Below, in pieces: positions 22,700-34,736 of a stretch of DNA of 64,000 bases. Each line of letters begins with the position of its first letter. Position 1 is the stretch's first letter. The stretch lies in the NCBI GenBank assembly GCA_964036045.1, contig OZ038378.1, forward strand, positions 143,340,910 through 143,404,909, written 5' to 3'. Under the pieces are notes generated by a model. The model had not been told where the DNA came from. It was given only the letters and a program-made list of their open reading frames with translations, and did no database searches. The position numbers and the translations under genes were made by a program. The stretch is from Eutreptiella sp. 'Long Island Sound 2002' (Eukaryota; Euglenozoa; Euglenophyceae; Eutreptiales; Eutreptiaceae).

Positions 22700-25600
22700 G
22701 CTCAAGTGTGAGTTGCGCTTTTTTTTTTTTGGTGAAAAACGAATTACGTGATTTATGGTTGTTTTGTTGCATGTTTTGGCAACATTTAGGTACCGCATAT
22801 AAAAGCCACATGCTTGAAGTCCAAAGAAATCATTATCATGAATTATTATTTGACAACACAGGCGACAACAATCCATTTTTATGTTGGGGTGTTCTCCAAA
22901 AGGCCTATCCAAATCGGAAATTAGCTAAACACCACGAAATCTAGATTCGAGACGTAATTTATAAATGATTTTTGCTCGGAAATTATATTATAGAAGAGCA
23001 TTATTCCGTTATTTTCATTTCAGGCATTTTCCACAGCCGATGTTTCATTTTTCTGATATGTGGCATTTAGCGCCGCCTATTTGATGTCATACGGTGAAAT
23101 CTGACACCGTAGGCCCGAGCTTTCACTGACCGCCAAGCACCGCGCCTTGGAATTCCAAACGGACCGTTGGTGTTGTAGTTTTCAAAGCTTGAACATTGTG
23201 AACCCGCCTAATTTCCTTCGGTTCAAGCCGATGATATAGAACATATCTGAGCTTATAATTGCTTTATTCTGCTTTTAGATAGGCTGTTTTTCTATTCATT
23301 TGCCATGTCTAGCCCCCATTTGCCGTGCAGATAATGAGCACAGAGGAACAACGCCATTGTTTTAATGTAATAAGGCTTTGCTTTTAATGGTGCTTGCTGT
23401 CATGAAAAGAAAAGCTGCACAAAGCATGACAAATTCATATGAACCTGCTCTTTCAAATCGTGTCATGTATGGTCGCCTGATTCAACTCCACACTATTCAT
23501 CGCATTTAGTTATAGACATATTCTTCGAGCCTAGATGTGATGCAGCCTCACCCTGTCATGAAGTGACTTATCTTCAATGACATCAATCTCATTGGACCGA
23601 AGTTTCTTCTTTCTCTTATGTAGCCCCACTTCGCTTGTTGCTTTTGTCGGACTTGCACGTGTGGTATCGTACACGGGAATCCGCAATTTCAGACCTTTTT
23701 AATTACGGATTTTATAATTTCGGACCCTTTTTGCGTATGAATCGAAAGTGAAATGAAATTAAACAATCTGCCAAACTCGGCAGAGCTAGGCAAAAAGGGG
23801 GGGCAAAATGGGTAAAGATAGCCAAAAACGACGGGGGCCTACTGGGTTGGGACAGTAGTGTAGAAACATGGATTTTAGTAAGAAAAAGTGTATTTCCCTG
23901 CCAAAAGGTTAGCTTTAGTTGTTATAAAGAGGCCTAAAGGCAACACTCATTTTTATCTTAGTATTGGCCTATCCAAAAAGGGGTGACAAGACATTTTGAC
24001 CTATAAAAGCAAGCATTAAACTATGGAGGTTGTGTGGACCCCTGACCCCCCAACTGATTGATCTTGTACACCATTTCCTGGACTGACTGAGGCGCTGACA
24101 TTGATCCAGAGCCTATACATTTTTCTATGTTTTCTCATGAATGCTTAGCTATCCTAGTGGTATGCACCCTAGGGGGCTGTGGCACCTCTTTTTGAGAGGT
24201 CCTGGGTTCAAACCCCAGGTCAGCCTAGCTAAGTAGGATTATCCCATGTGACATGGCAGTGATCTCAGCGCCACAAGCCATGCCACCTCAGCACCTATGG
24301 GACCCAAAACAAAGAGTGCACATCTCTAGATGGCACTATAAAAGAGAGGATGCCCATGTGGGCAGTTTTTCCATGCTTGTAGGATATTTTCTAACTATCT
24401 TTTCCTAAATCTGTGGTTATTGTGAGTTTCCTTTGTTGTATCACTATCTCCTTTGACTGCAGCCCTTCATGTTGTGGATTTGATCCTGTGGTCCTTTGCC
24501 TTGCAAACTGTGGGTACTTATTTGGGTTTATTTCATCAAAACTTATTGGTTTGGAAAATGTGAACTACAACAAGCGGAGGGGGGCTTCACGAGATGGGGA
24601 AGGGCAGTGTGCGGGCTACGATCGCCTCTGAAGGGTATCTATCGGACTACGAATTCAGATTGCACGATATACACGTGCATGATCAGGTATTTATAACAAA
24701 GAACAATGAGCATGTTGAAGAAATTTCAATGAAGCAACGATACATCATATGTTGTGGAGGGTGCGGAAAAGTAAGGTTAAATGAATCCTTCGTCTTTCGT
24801 GCTTCGTATGGCTTTTCCTTTGCTGGTGCGAAGCACCATCAAAAGAAAAGCCTAATTACGTTTTTAGCCATTTTCGGGTGACCTTTCTATGTCGGAAATG
24901 GAGCTTGGCGGTGACAAACAAACGCAAAAACACTCCTTTGCCTTATGTTTAAGCTAGCAGCGCAAGGACAGGGAGGGTGCATTGGGCAAGATTAGTGACA
25001 CAGGGTGCAAATAGCACACAATTGACATATTCATAACTCGGGCCTATTGTATCGGATTTTGACGAAATTAAGGGAAGTTTAGGTCAATTTGGGGGTGTTC
25101 TTTTCATTTTTGAGCTTCAAAAGACGGCTGAGTGCGCTGAAAACCGTCGAATCGAAAAGCGGTGCTAAAAAAAAATGATGGCGGTTTCTCAATTAATCAG
25201 CAGGACGAGTCTTTTAGAATCATTTATGAAACTGGTGTTAGATCGAAATTTTGTGCATTGTAGCCCGATTTCACTTTGGACAGTCAAAATGAAAGATCGC
25301 AAATGCCGGCGACTTCAAAATGCACGCGTGCACAGCAAATAAATAATATGTCAAATAGATTTCTTGATATTTGGGGCCTGAGGCTTATATATAGTGTTGT
25401 TCGGCACCTCAACTTTGCTACTGCACCTTTAAATCGCATCCCTAGCTTATATGGAATTAGTGGATGCTAGTAAAGAAGTGAAAACCTTGTAAATGTCCTG
25501 ACTTTGCAAAACAGCCATGATTCATCGAAACAAATATAACGGCGTGAATCAGCTCTCCGAGGCGGTCATTTAGAGGGGCTGCATCGTACACTTTTGAGGT

Positions 25601-25890
25601 ATGTTTCGTTTCGGCGCGCGGATCGTATATAATGGCATAAGGACTGCTTTTAGAGGGGGGCGGGGCCCCATTCCCTGGCCCCCCAATTAAAAGCCCCCCA
25701 TGGGGGGGGAGGTGAACAAGCAGCAGCAACAGCAAGCAGGGGCATCAACAATACAAAACAATCAAAGCATTCAACGGTGAAAGCCTGTTTTAACTTTCTG
25801 GTAGCACAGAATTTCAGTCTTTGCGTACCTGCAGCCCCGTGCAGTACAACCAGTACGTCGAGACTGACTCCACTTAAGGGCGAAGGAATA
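22700..25890. other. AT-rich stretch without a supported gene
   Basis: Base composition changes sharply from the GC-rich aconitase locus to AT-rich DNA with A/T runs and TATA-like sequence (for example CTATAAAAG at 24338-24346 and TATATATAG near 25388). No coding frame of convincing length or composition is present. The tRNA-like element at 24146-24225 is the only recognisable feature. It may be older, unannotatable transposon debris. Confidence 0.5.
24146..24225 (+). other. tRNA-like pol III promoter, probably a SINE head
   Basis: An A-box-like segment (TAGCTATCCTAGTGGTATGC at 24146-24165) is followed by a perfect T-arm: the five-pair stem CTGGG/CCCAG around the loop TTCAAAC (24202-24218), which fits the B-box consensus. 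The sequence after the T-arm (GTCAGCC) has no matching acceptor strand upstream and no good anticodon arm is seen. A tRNA-derived SINE is therefore more likely than a working tRNA gene. Downstream boundaries are not clear. Confidence 0.45.
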
Positions 25891-25894
25891 CAAT

Positions 25895-26366
25895 ATGGAC
25901 ACCCAGGACCCTGCCGAGACCACAACGCCCTCCGTGGCACCAGCCAAGCCAGCGCCAGCGCCCAAACATGCTGCCGAACCTGAACCTGAGGTGCCTGTAC
26001 CTTTCAGTGCCCTTAAGTGGGCTGAGGGATGATTCTCTGGATGGCTTGGGAGTTGCTTTCAGTGGTCTATCCGTGGGAGGACCTGACGGCAAAGAGAAGG
26101 AGAAGGAGAAGCAAGCAGTGGACAGGGGAGTCGAAGAGGCATACCCCGGAGATGGATACAGGCCACCCGACGGGGTGCCCTTCGAGGACACACCTGAGGA
26201 GAGCGCCCCGAGCGCCTCTGATCTCCCTGCAGTACCCTCTCCAACAACCACTACACTCCCAGCCGCACATCCAGCTACATCCTCACCCACAACCACTCCA
26301 CCTATGGCTGAGGGTCTAGGCGTTTTTCGGCTTTTCGCCACACTCACGCTTTCGTTGACCCGGTAA
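25895..26366 (+). pseudogene. Frameshifted relic of an acidic Pro-rich coding sequence
   Basis: From the ATG at 25895 a frame reads an Ala/Pro/Glu-rich segment (PAKPAPAPKHAAEPEPEVPV) to a TGA after about 45 codons. A neighbouring frame then continues with protein-like sequence (DDSLDGLGVAFSGLSVGG, a Lys/Glu run, DTPEESAPSASDLPAV, a Thr/Pro-rich tail). The switch indicates an indel near 26010-26030. It resembles the disordered N-terminal part of a retrotransposon Gag or a host protein, but I cannot assign it. Confidence 0.4.
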
Positions 26367-27050
26367 CACGCCCCAGTGTGTTTGTGGAGGGGGAGTGTAA
26401 GTGCGGCTACCCTCCATCCGCGCAGATCTGAGGTCAATTCAGGTCAATGCACCCGCATTCAGCCAGATTCAGCACATTTCCGGAGGTTTAGATATGGGAG
26501 CATTCCCAAATTTTTACCCGAACAGTTCCTGTATATTATGGACACGCCGGATCCAATTCTGGTGTCCGTTGCGGCTGAGATGGTCGCGTTCCGATGATTT
26601 AGTGGGATCGCCGGCGCGCGTGGGCAAATCAAATGAGCCAAATATTTTTTCACAATCGGATTTTTTATAAAATATACAGGAAGAATATTCCGGAATTATA
26701 TGTATCATATTATCCGCCTACATTTTCTTGTAGACTGGGATTTTTTGCAAGTTCGTATCTTCAAGTAAGAAAAAGTCACTGCCATGTCTTTCTTGGAGGG
26801 CTTGATCCAGGCTAAGCCCCCCTTAAATCCCTTTGTTGATGCTGAGACAAACTTAAGTGTTTTTATCTCTCTTTTGTTGCCTAAAGTACACTTTCTCAAG
26901 GTAACTAGGGTTGTGACCCTAGCCCCCCCCATGAAGTTCACCCCTACCACTCAACTGAGCGGAGGTACCTTCCTTCATGGAGGACATACCAAAATAAATC
27001 AGGCATTTCATGCTTGTAGGCCTTGGAGGTTAAGCCTAAGTGGTCTCCCA

Positions 27051-27197
27051 GGGGGAGCGGTGCTCCGCATCACGGATGCGGACGCCAACAACTGGCTCCC
27101 CCGGGCTTTGCGTAGCGCCCTCGCCCACTGGCGCTACCGCCGGCACAACCCGCCGCCGCCGCAGCCCCAGCCCCCACACAAGCGGCGGCGCAAGTGA
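27051..27197 (+). pseudogene. Possible C-terminal remnant of a non-LTR ORF2
   Basis: At the left end of the insertion an open frame reads TDADANNWLPRALRSALAHW, then Arg- and Pro-rich residues, and ends in a basic tail (HKRRRK) with TGA at 27195-27197. Ordinary-looking protein immediately at the truncated 5' end, followed by a long non-coding 3' region, is what a 5'-truncated LINE would show. No motif proves it. Confidence 0.35.
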
Positions 27198-27356
27198 AGG
27201 CCCAGACGGCGGGTACGGAAGGGTTTGGGGGGGGGATGGGCCCCCTGACCCACGCCCCCCCCACGGTATGGCACGACGTGCGGGGACGCGCCGCCTCCCG
27301 CGGGAGGGAGTGCGGGGGCGACAAGCGCGGGGAGGAACCGGCTGCCCCGCAGCCTG

Positions 27357-29395
27357 CTAACCACTGACCGCTAACCCCCACGGCCACCCCCGGCCGGCCG
27401 GCGCCGCGCGGCAACGGCCGGGGAGGTGAGGGCCCCGGCGAGGGCCTGCGCGGGCATCCAGCTCTCGATAGGGGGGGCGGGTGAAGGGCGCGACCCCCTG
27501 GCCGATGGCTGGCCCCCGGGACCAGGGCCGCCATGCCGCCCCCGCCCCCCCCCCCCACGGCCGACGAGAGGCATCACCAGGGGGCCAAAGGGCCCCCCCC
27601 AACCCACCCCCCCCCCCCCGCACAGACCCGGGGGCGGGCGAGGGGGCGGCCCCCCCACCCCCCCCCCCCCCGCACCCACCGCAGTAGGGGAGCCACAGGC
27701 GCGGCCCTCCGCCCCCCCAGGGCCGGGGGGGCGCCCCCCCCTCAGGGGGAACGGCGGCGCAATGCGGGCAACGGCGGCTGGGCCTGCTCCCGCGAACCCA
27801 CACCGGCGTGCCGGGGCAACGCGCACGACGGAGCAGGAAGGAGGCCGCGCCCCACATGACCCTCCCGTAACCACAGCCCGCTCCGAGGTGACAGAGGGAG
27901 GGTGTCAAGTCAGATGGGGCCCCCAGGGGGGCGGTCCACGGGCCGCCCCTCACCCCCCCCACCCCGGGGTGGCACTTCAGCCCCGACCGCAAGCGCGCGC
28001 CGGAAGGGAGCGCACCGGCGACGCGGAGAGAGCCAGGAAGGAGTACCACAGGCCGCCGCCTGGAACGAGAGCAGGGAGGCCGCGGCGCGACACCCCCCCC
28101 CCCCCCCGCCCCCCCACCGGCCCGCCAGCCGCAGGGGCCCCGGCCCCCACCCCCCGAGGCTGAAGGGACGGACCCCCCCGCCCGAGAGGGGAGCCGGAGT
28201 GTGACCCGCCCCGACGCCCCAGCCGCCGGCTCCAATGGGGGCCGTGAAGAGCAAGTGGGCCCACGCCTGCGCACCGGGACGCCGCGCAGATCGTGCCCAG
28301 AGAAGCCGGGTGGGCGCGAACCGGAATGGTATGGGTGGCCACGCCCCCCATGGACAGCACGACGCCAAGGGACGCCCGCTTTGTTGCCTACCCGGGGAAA
28401 GCGGCCCCGCAACCCGCTAACCACTGACCGCTGACCCTCACGGCCACCCCCGGCCGGCTAGCGCCGCGCGGCAACGGCCGGGAGATGAGGGGCCCCAGGG
28501 AGGGACTGCGTGAGGATCCGGCACTCGGTAGAGGGGGGCGGGGGAAGGGCGCGACCCCCCTGGCCGATGGCTGGCCCCCGGGGCTGGGACCGCCAAGCCG
28601 CCCTCCCCCCCCCCCCCTTTTGGCCGACAGGGGGCATCGCCAGGGAACCGAAGGACCCCCCCCACTCCCCCCCCCCCCCCCCCCCTCCCACACAGGCCCG
28701 AGAGCGAGCGGGGTGGCGCCCCCCCCCCCCCCCCCCCGCACCCACCCCAGCTGGGGAGCCACAGGCGCGGCCCTCCGCCCCCCCAGGGCTGGGGGGGGCG
28801 CCCCCACCCACAGGAGGAACGGCGACACGGTAAGGGCAACGGCGGCTGGACCTGCCCCCACGAACCCACACCGGCGTGCCGGAGCAACGCGCACAACGGA
28901 ACACGAAGGAGGCCGCGCCCCACATGACCCTCCCGTGACCACAGCCCACTCCGAGGGGACAGAGGGGGGGTTTGCAGGTCAGCCGGGGCCCCCAGGGGAG
29001 CGGTCCACGGGCCGCCCCTCACCCCCCCCCGCCCCGGGGCGGCACTTCAGCCCCGACCGCACGCGCGCGCCGGAGGGGAGGGCCAGAAAGGGGTACCGCA
29101 GGCCGCCGCCCGGAACGAGAGCGGGGAGGCCGCAGCGCGACACCCCCCCCGAGGCAAGGGGAATGGACCCCCCCCACCCGAGAGGGGGGCCGGAGTGTGA
29201 CCCGCCCCCCCGCTCCGGCCGCCGGCCCACAAGGGGGCCGCGAAGAACAAGCGGGCCCACGCCTGCGCACCGGGACGCCGCACAGATCGTACCCGGAGAG
29301 GCTGGGTGAACACGAACCGGAGTGGTATGGGGGGCCACGCCCCCCATGGACAGCGCAACGCCAGTGACGCCCGCTTTGTTGCCTGCCCAGGGAAG
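27357..29395 (+). repeat. Two tandem copies of a ~1.06-kb GC-rich unit
   Basis: The segment starting AACCACTGACCGCT at about 27359 recurs at about 28419, and the two copies can be followed side by side for roughly 1 kb. Shared landmarks include CGCCGCGCGGCAACGGCCGG, the CACATGACCCTCCCGT block, CACTTCAGCCCCGACCGC, and a common end with GACGCCCGCTTTGTTGCCT. The copies differ by substitutions and homopolymer length changes. Long ORFs on both strands result from base composition and are not genes. Confidence 0.85.
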
Positions 29396-31246
29396 GCAGA
29401 GGGACGGAAAGAGGCAGAGCGACCCCCCGCCCTACAGTCAGTCGGCGACCCGGTGGTGCTACTGCCCGCCTCTTACCCCTGTGCACGTCAGTCGGCGATC
29501 CAACGCACCCCACCCAGCCCCCTCCCCTGTCCCGACCCCGTGCGCGTGGACTGAGGCCTCCCGGCACGCGCAACACGCTTCACAGCGCACAGCCCCACCC
29601 TCAGGACTGGATTCATAGCCGACGACACCCCTCAGTGGCGTAAGAGACTCCCGCGGCCCAGTAGTGAGAGCGTCGGTCTTCAATCGTCCAGTGCGGGGGT
29701 TCGATCCCGGGCGTTGGTGCTCCTGGGATCCCTGCACGTAGAGCTCTCTAGTTGGCGACGTGGGAACCACCCCCCCCTCCAGCAACTTGCGCCACCACCG
29801 ATACCGGTGGATCGGGTGGAGGTCTCGTTCGTTTTACCCCCCACCCAAGAAAAACAAAAGACATGGGAACCACCCACCCCTGCAGCAGTGCGCACCGTCA
29901 CCTGTACTCAAACAGGTCGATGGGAGGCCTCGCCCGGTATTCGAAGGGATCGGTGGGAGACCACCGATCCCGGGGTTCGAACCAGCTCCTTCGCGGCGCG
30001 CGCCTGGTGCGCTACCTCCGGGGCGGCTGCCTTCTGAGATACACCGGCACCCGGGTCACAGAACAAACGCGCCCGCAACCCCCTCCCCCTGTACTAAGAG
30101 TAAGCCCGCGGTAGGGCTGCTCTGCTGGGCCATGAACCGGGACATTGGAGCACCACTCCAGCCACGGTCACCCCAACCCCCCCACGCATCCCGCAGGGCG
30201 AAGCTCCGTGCGCATCAGGCTCGGCGGGCCGGCGCCTGGACACCAAGACGACACCTCTCTCCCCCCCCGCAAGAACAGAGCGGGGCCCCCACAACCGCAC
30301 GCCCGCAACGCAGACCCCGACAGCCCACCTAGTGGACGGGCAGATGAGGGAAGAGGAACGCCCCACGCCCCACGCAACGGACGAAGGCACCCCCCCGGGG
30401 ACGCCCAGCCGCCGCCCCCGCAACCCCAAGCAAAGTAGGGGGGAACCGGGACCGGACCGCCCCCCCCCAAGCACGCCAGACGGAGCACGGCACCGGGGCA
30501 GGACACGCGGAGGGGCACGGACCACATGGAACGGCCCTACCAGCGCCCAGTGCCGGGACCACGCGAGATGCGCGCGCCACACCACCCAGCGGGGAGCGGA
30601 CACCGCGAGAGCGCGAGCGCACACACACGAAAAGGACACGCGGGGACCGCCAGAAGGGCAACCGGACCGAGCGCGCGGAACGCACAGACCACATGGAATG
30701 GCGTACCAGCGAGCGAGGATAAGGGACACCCGGACGGGACGGCCCGCCACACGCAACGCGGGATACGCGGGGCGGGAAGGGGGAAGAAGGGGAGACACAA
30801 CACAAGGTACCGGCCCGAACCCCCCCGAACCGGCCGCGAGCGCCGCGCACACACAGACGGGACACTGCACCCGCCAAGGCAGTAGTGGCGCACAGCGCCA
30901 CGCCCCAACCCCTAGGCTAGGCAGCCACCGCGCCAGCCCAAGGGGGTCCCACTGGCGACAAGCCAGTAGCACGGGCCCGGCGGCGCCGGTGCCCCGGGCG
31001 ACCACGCATTAGGGGGGCGACGCAGTGGGTAAGCGCCCGCGGCCACGGCTGCGAATTGATGCACAGACCGGGGAGTGGCGAAACGGGGACGCCGGGGAAG
31101 GACGGGGCTCCGAGCTCTGTGAACCCGGGGGACTCCGCCACCAGGCAGGAGGTGCGTCTTGGAGGGCCCCCCACTAGGACCCGGTGGGGAGGATATCACC
31201 TGGCCCGACCAGGTGGCCCCCCGGGGCCGAAAAGCGTCTAGTACCC
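29396..31246. other. GC-rich remainder of the insertion, with tRNA-like B boxes and a hairpin
   Basis: No coding frame is credible. Three tRNA-like patches are visible: an A-box/B-box pair at 29655-29708 (B box GGTTCGATCCC), a B box GGTTCGAACC at 29974-29983, and a D-arm-like segment (GACGCAGTGGGTAAGCGCCC) near 31018. A perfect 11-bp inverted repeat with a GAGA loop occupies 29946-29971. These suggest SINE-type pieces embedded in the element. Confidence 0.45.
29946..29971 (+). repeat. 11-bp perfect inverted repeat, GAGA loop
   Basis: GGGATCGGTGG pairs with CCACCGATCCC across a four-base loop. It directly precedes the B-box-like GGTTCGAACC at 29974. Confidence 0.8.
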
Positions 31247-31593
31247 GCAAAATCAAACCTCAAACCTCAAACCCTAAGTGGTCTCCCACCCCAAGACCCC
31301 TATACTCAATTGATTCTACCACTTATTGTGGTCCTACTTTGTAACTGTTTCTGAATTCAGTTGCTTGGCCAAGTCATTTTCTGTGTGGTCCTGACATCTA
31401 TGCCCCTCAGTCCTAACCAGCACCATTTCACCCAAAAGAGTGCACATGAAGTACCTATTGCAACCTCTGAGGCTAGAGTCTGACCAATTTTCTTATAAAA
31501 TCTTTTGTATTATCCATTTGTGATTGAATCTATGTGCATACCTGTGTGCATACCTGCCCCAGCCCCTTTCACCCCCGTGCCAGGACTGTGCCT

Positions 31594-32294
31594 ATGGCGG
31601 ATCTACAGGACGTGCCTGTCACAGAGAGTGAGGGAAGAGGGCTGTCAGCCCTAGCCCCTCTTGCCGGCGTGTCCCCTACAGGCCTAACTCCGGGGGGTGG
31701 GAAGACGGGCAGACCAATTGCCCAGGCGAACATCCAGCTGGAACTGCCGGAGTTCGACCCCAAAAATCTGCCTGAATGGGCAGAAGAATTTGCGGAGTTT
31801 CTTTTGTTGACTGGCCAATCCCATGTGGATGTGGCCACCAAATGTTCACTGCTAAAACGCTCTTGCAAAAAGAAATTTTTGCAAAAACAGGTCAAACAGA
31901 TTGTGAAAACCTGTTCTACCTGGGCAGAGGTACTCCTGAGGTTAGAGAAAACATTTCCAGTCTATGAGACTGACCTCAGCGTACGCACACAGATCGAGGA
32001 GCTACCTATGCTCCCGGAGTTTCCATCCGCTGCGCGAATTTCTGAGTATGTGTGCGACTTGGAGTACTTATTTTCGAGGATGAATGTGGGCTCCTACGGA
32101 GCCACTGAGCCCCACCTGTGGCTCATGAGTAAGATCCCCCAGCGTACGTGGGATGATTGCCGCTCCACCTCTGAGAGGAAGAGCAGGACCCACTCGTATG
32201 ATACACTGGTGGATCTCTTGATTGAGCTAGCTCTTGAGAGAGAGAACGACTCCCACATGGAGAAGTTCCTCAAGAAGCATTTGGGACGAGGTGG
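31594..32294 (+). CDS. gag: Gag, N-terminal part, of the older Ty3-like element (split by insertion)
   Basis: The start is taken at the ATG at 31594 because its context (GTGCCTATGG) is good; the frame is open further upstream but without ATG. About 234 codons precede the break. The protein has a Gag capsid-like helical region (ELPEFDPKNLPEWAEEFAEF, then a segment containing STWAEVLLRLEKTFPVYETD). The frame reaches LKKHLGRG and is cut at 32294 by the nested LTR; the apparent stop at 32335-32337 lies inside LTR sequence. The same frame resumes at 49565 once the inserted element and one copy of the 4-bp duplication GTGG are ignored. Gag would package element RNA. Confidence 0.82.
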
Positions 32295-33886
32295 TGACGC
32301 GTTCCCGTGGGGGGCCGGCCACGGGACGCTGCGGTGACACGCACAGGTGAGCAGGCAGGCAAAGCACTACGCTCACAAGGGCATCAATACGCTCGTGTCA
32401 TGTGACAAAGCGTTTCAGAATCCTTGCCACTCTGAAATGAGGGAACGAAAGTATGTACAGCAACACATCAGGATATGTACACATGGGGTTAAGACTGGAC
32501 TGGGGTAAGGGCATCACAGGACAATAGACACTCTATCCCAACTTGTATCCCCATCCCAGGTCCGACCCTCTCAGTGGCTGGTGGGGGCGGGGGCTCAAAC
32601 ACAACCCATGCCCTGCTCAGTCCGGACCCTGAAACCCTGCCAATGGGAGAGGTGTCCTGCCCAGCCACAGGCGAGTTCCTGGGAACCAAGGAGCTCCAAG
32701 GCCAAACGACAGTGGCTCCCCATGCTCCCATAACGGCAGGTCCCAACTCCTCTCTGAGCCAGAGATATGGCCCCGCCATTATCACCCAGGAGTTGGTAGC
32801 TGCAAATGGGCTGTTTCAGCCCAAACTGATATTAGCTCCAAAATTCCCAAAATTGACCCCTCGTCCGGACCCGCCAGAGGTAGGGACGAGGCAACTGACC
32901 CTATACCCTTCGAGTACGAACTCCCTGGAGCCCACACCCAACCTGGTTCCCTCTGAGGTCCCGGCATCAGGGCACCACGGGTTCGTCAAGTGGCGTCATG
33001 ATGCCAAAATCACCAAAATTGGCGTCATTCCCACGCGTGGCTCGCCCGGCCAAGGTAAGGCCAATGGCTCACAGGGTAGGAGGCAGGACCTAGGACTTAT
33101 ATCTGAGTGTACAACTTGGATTCAGGTCCGGGCTCCCTATGGGCTTAGAGAAATGGGGCCGCCAATTGACCACACGGAAGGGGGAAATTGGGGTCCCAAA
33201 ATTGGGTCATTTTGGCTGCTTGAAATGAGCCAAAATTCGGTGTGCTCCCAATAGTATATCTCCACGCCGGCTTGGAGATCGGATCCGCCACTCCATACGC
33301 GATCCACCGGGAGTCCAACGAAGACTCCCATGCCTTTGGCTCTCAAAGATCTCCATGCCACTTGGCGTGGTGACGATCCCAATTGGGTCCACAAATGCCA
33401 AAATGGCAAAATTGCCCACACTCACTTTGGGCTAGCGCCTTAACGAAGGTTGCTCCGCTTCGCCCACGTGGTGTGTGAACCATGGGGACCAATGTCCATA
33501 TCACCCATATCATATATGGTCCATTGGTCCAAGCGTCCGGCGTGCACGAAAGTTAGAACATGGTGCACGGCGGGCAGCAAAAGTGGAAAATTGCTCAAAA
33601 TGGCCAAAAATGCGCACACTCATGGTTGGGGCAAATGAGGCACATGCCCGACTCGGACCGGAGTGTGCCATAGGATTGGTATCAAGTCATATGTGTCCAA
33701 CATATCTTTTGGGCGTCGCCCAACTCCCCCGGTATTGGGAATGGCAGGGTCGCCAAGTGAGCCCATGATTTGGGATAGTCCCAAATCGCCAACATGGCGG
33801 CCACGGTATGCGAAGCCTAAGAGGAGTTATTCGCCGGGTCCAAGATATGTTGGGTACCGAAGTATGTACCCTCATAACATACTTAG

Positions 33887-33944
33887 GTCATGATGTCAAT
33901 TGAACGCAACATTGAGATATACAGTCGCCACTTGACATCATGAC
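33887..33944. repeat. 13-bp perfect inverted repeat in the LTR
   Basis: GTCATGATGTCAA at 33887-33899 pairs with TTGACATCATGAC at 33932-33944. The arms contain TGACATCA, close to an ATF/CREB-type half-palindrome, so this could be a bZIP-bound promoter element. The same arrangement is present in the other LTR (about 48130-48187). Confidence 0.6.
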
Positions 33945-34736
33945 GGGCCAAAAATGGCAAAATTGGCACAAAGACACACAAAAGTGCATTGAAAGGTGCA
34001 CAATTATATTATAATATCTTCGGCTTGGATCGTACAATCAACTATTCCTTCTAAACACAATGACTTGACACTAATGACCTTCGATTCCACCTATGTGCTC
34101 CACTTGGGGCGCTTTGAAAGGTTACGAGCGCCGCTTCCCAAGTGGGCACATGATAATATGGAAAATTGCAAAACACACACCTTGCTCCCAACGCATCGCT
34201 TTGGGATCGCCACACAAGCTTCCCTTCACGAAGGTTAGGCTTGCAATTGATTGTGGGGAGTATGGAGAAGGGGCTTACACAATATGAGGTCCATTGGCAG
34301 GTTCGGCTTGGAGCAATGGACCCGCCAAATGGGCACGCAACACAACACATGGCACATACCACATACTGCCCAAAAAGGTAGCTCCCACCACGATATGTCA
34401 TGCCGCTCCAAGGGCATAACCTTGTGTCAATCGCTCATAGGAACTCAAGGAGAGTTCCTATGCAACACCAACACTTGCGCGCTACACTCGAAAGTTATCT
34501 TAACGCACGCAATGTCATGGCCAAAGAGTTATAACGCAAACTCTACCCTCTTGACCATGATTCATTACACTAGCGCGCACGTGTGGAAACGCAAGGCATA
34601 TAAAGCTTCCTAAATTACGTCGGGAGTATTGTGAATACATCCCACGTTTCCTTATTGCCATTCCTCGCAAGCGGCACGAGATATGACCCTTACAAGTGGC
34701 CTCACGAATCAACTTTGTTTTGCCCATATCTCTGAG

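Larger units (their letters stand above)
27051..31272 (+). mobile_element. 4.2-kb GC-rich non-LTR-like insertion with 16-bp target duplication
   Basis: The 16-mer CCTAAGTGGTCTCCCA is present at 27035-27050 and again at 31273-31288, flanking a block whose composition (C-rich plus strand, long C runs) differs completely from both sides. The right end is a short reiterated tail (CAAACCT units, about 31247-31272). A long direct duplication, absence of terminal inverted or long terminal repeats, and a simple-repeat tail fit a non-LTR retrotransposon inserted in plus orientation. No reverse transcriptase frame is present, so it would be 5'-truncated or non-autonomous. The flanking AT-richer sequence would be continuous, probably the leader of the host Ty3 element, if this block were absent. 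Confidence 0.7.

Noticed and set aside
24146-24225. Functional tRNA gene
   Set aside because: The T-arm is perfect, but no acceptor stem partner and no convincing anticodon arm are present.
27357-31005. Long ORFs (up to 355 codons) on both strands of the GC-rich insertion
   Set aside because: Stops are rare in this GC-rich DNA. Composition is Pro/Gly/Arg/Ala in every frame, and the two tandem copies do not preserve any one frame.
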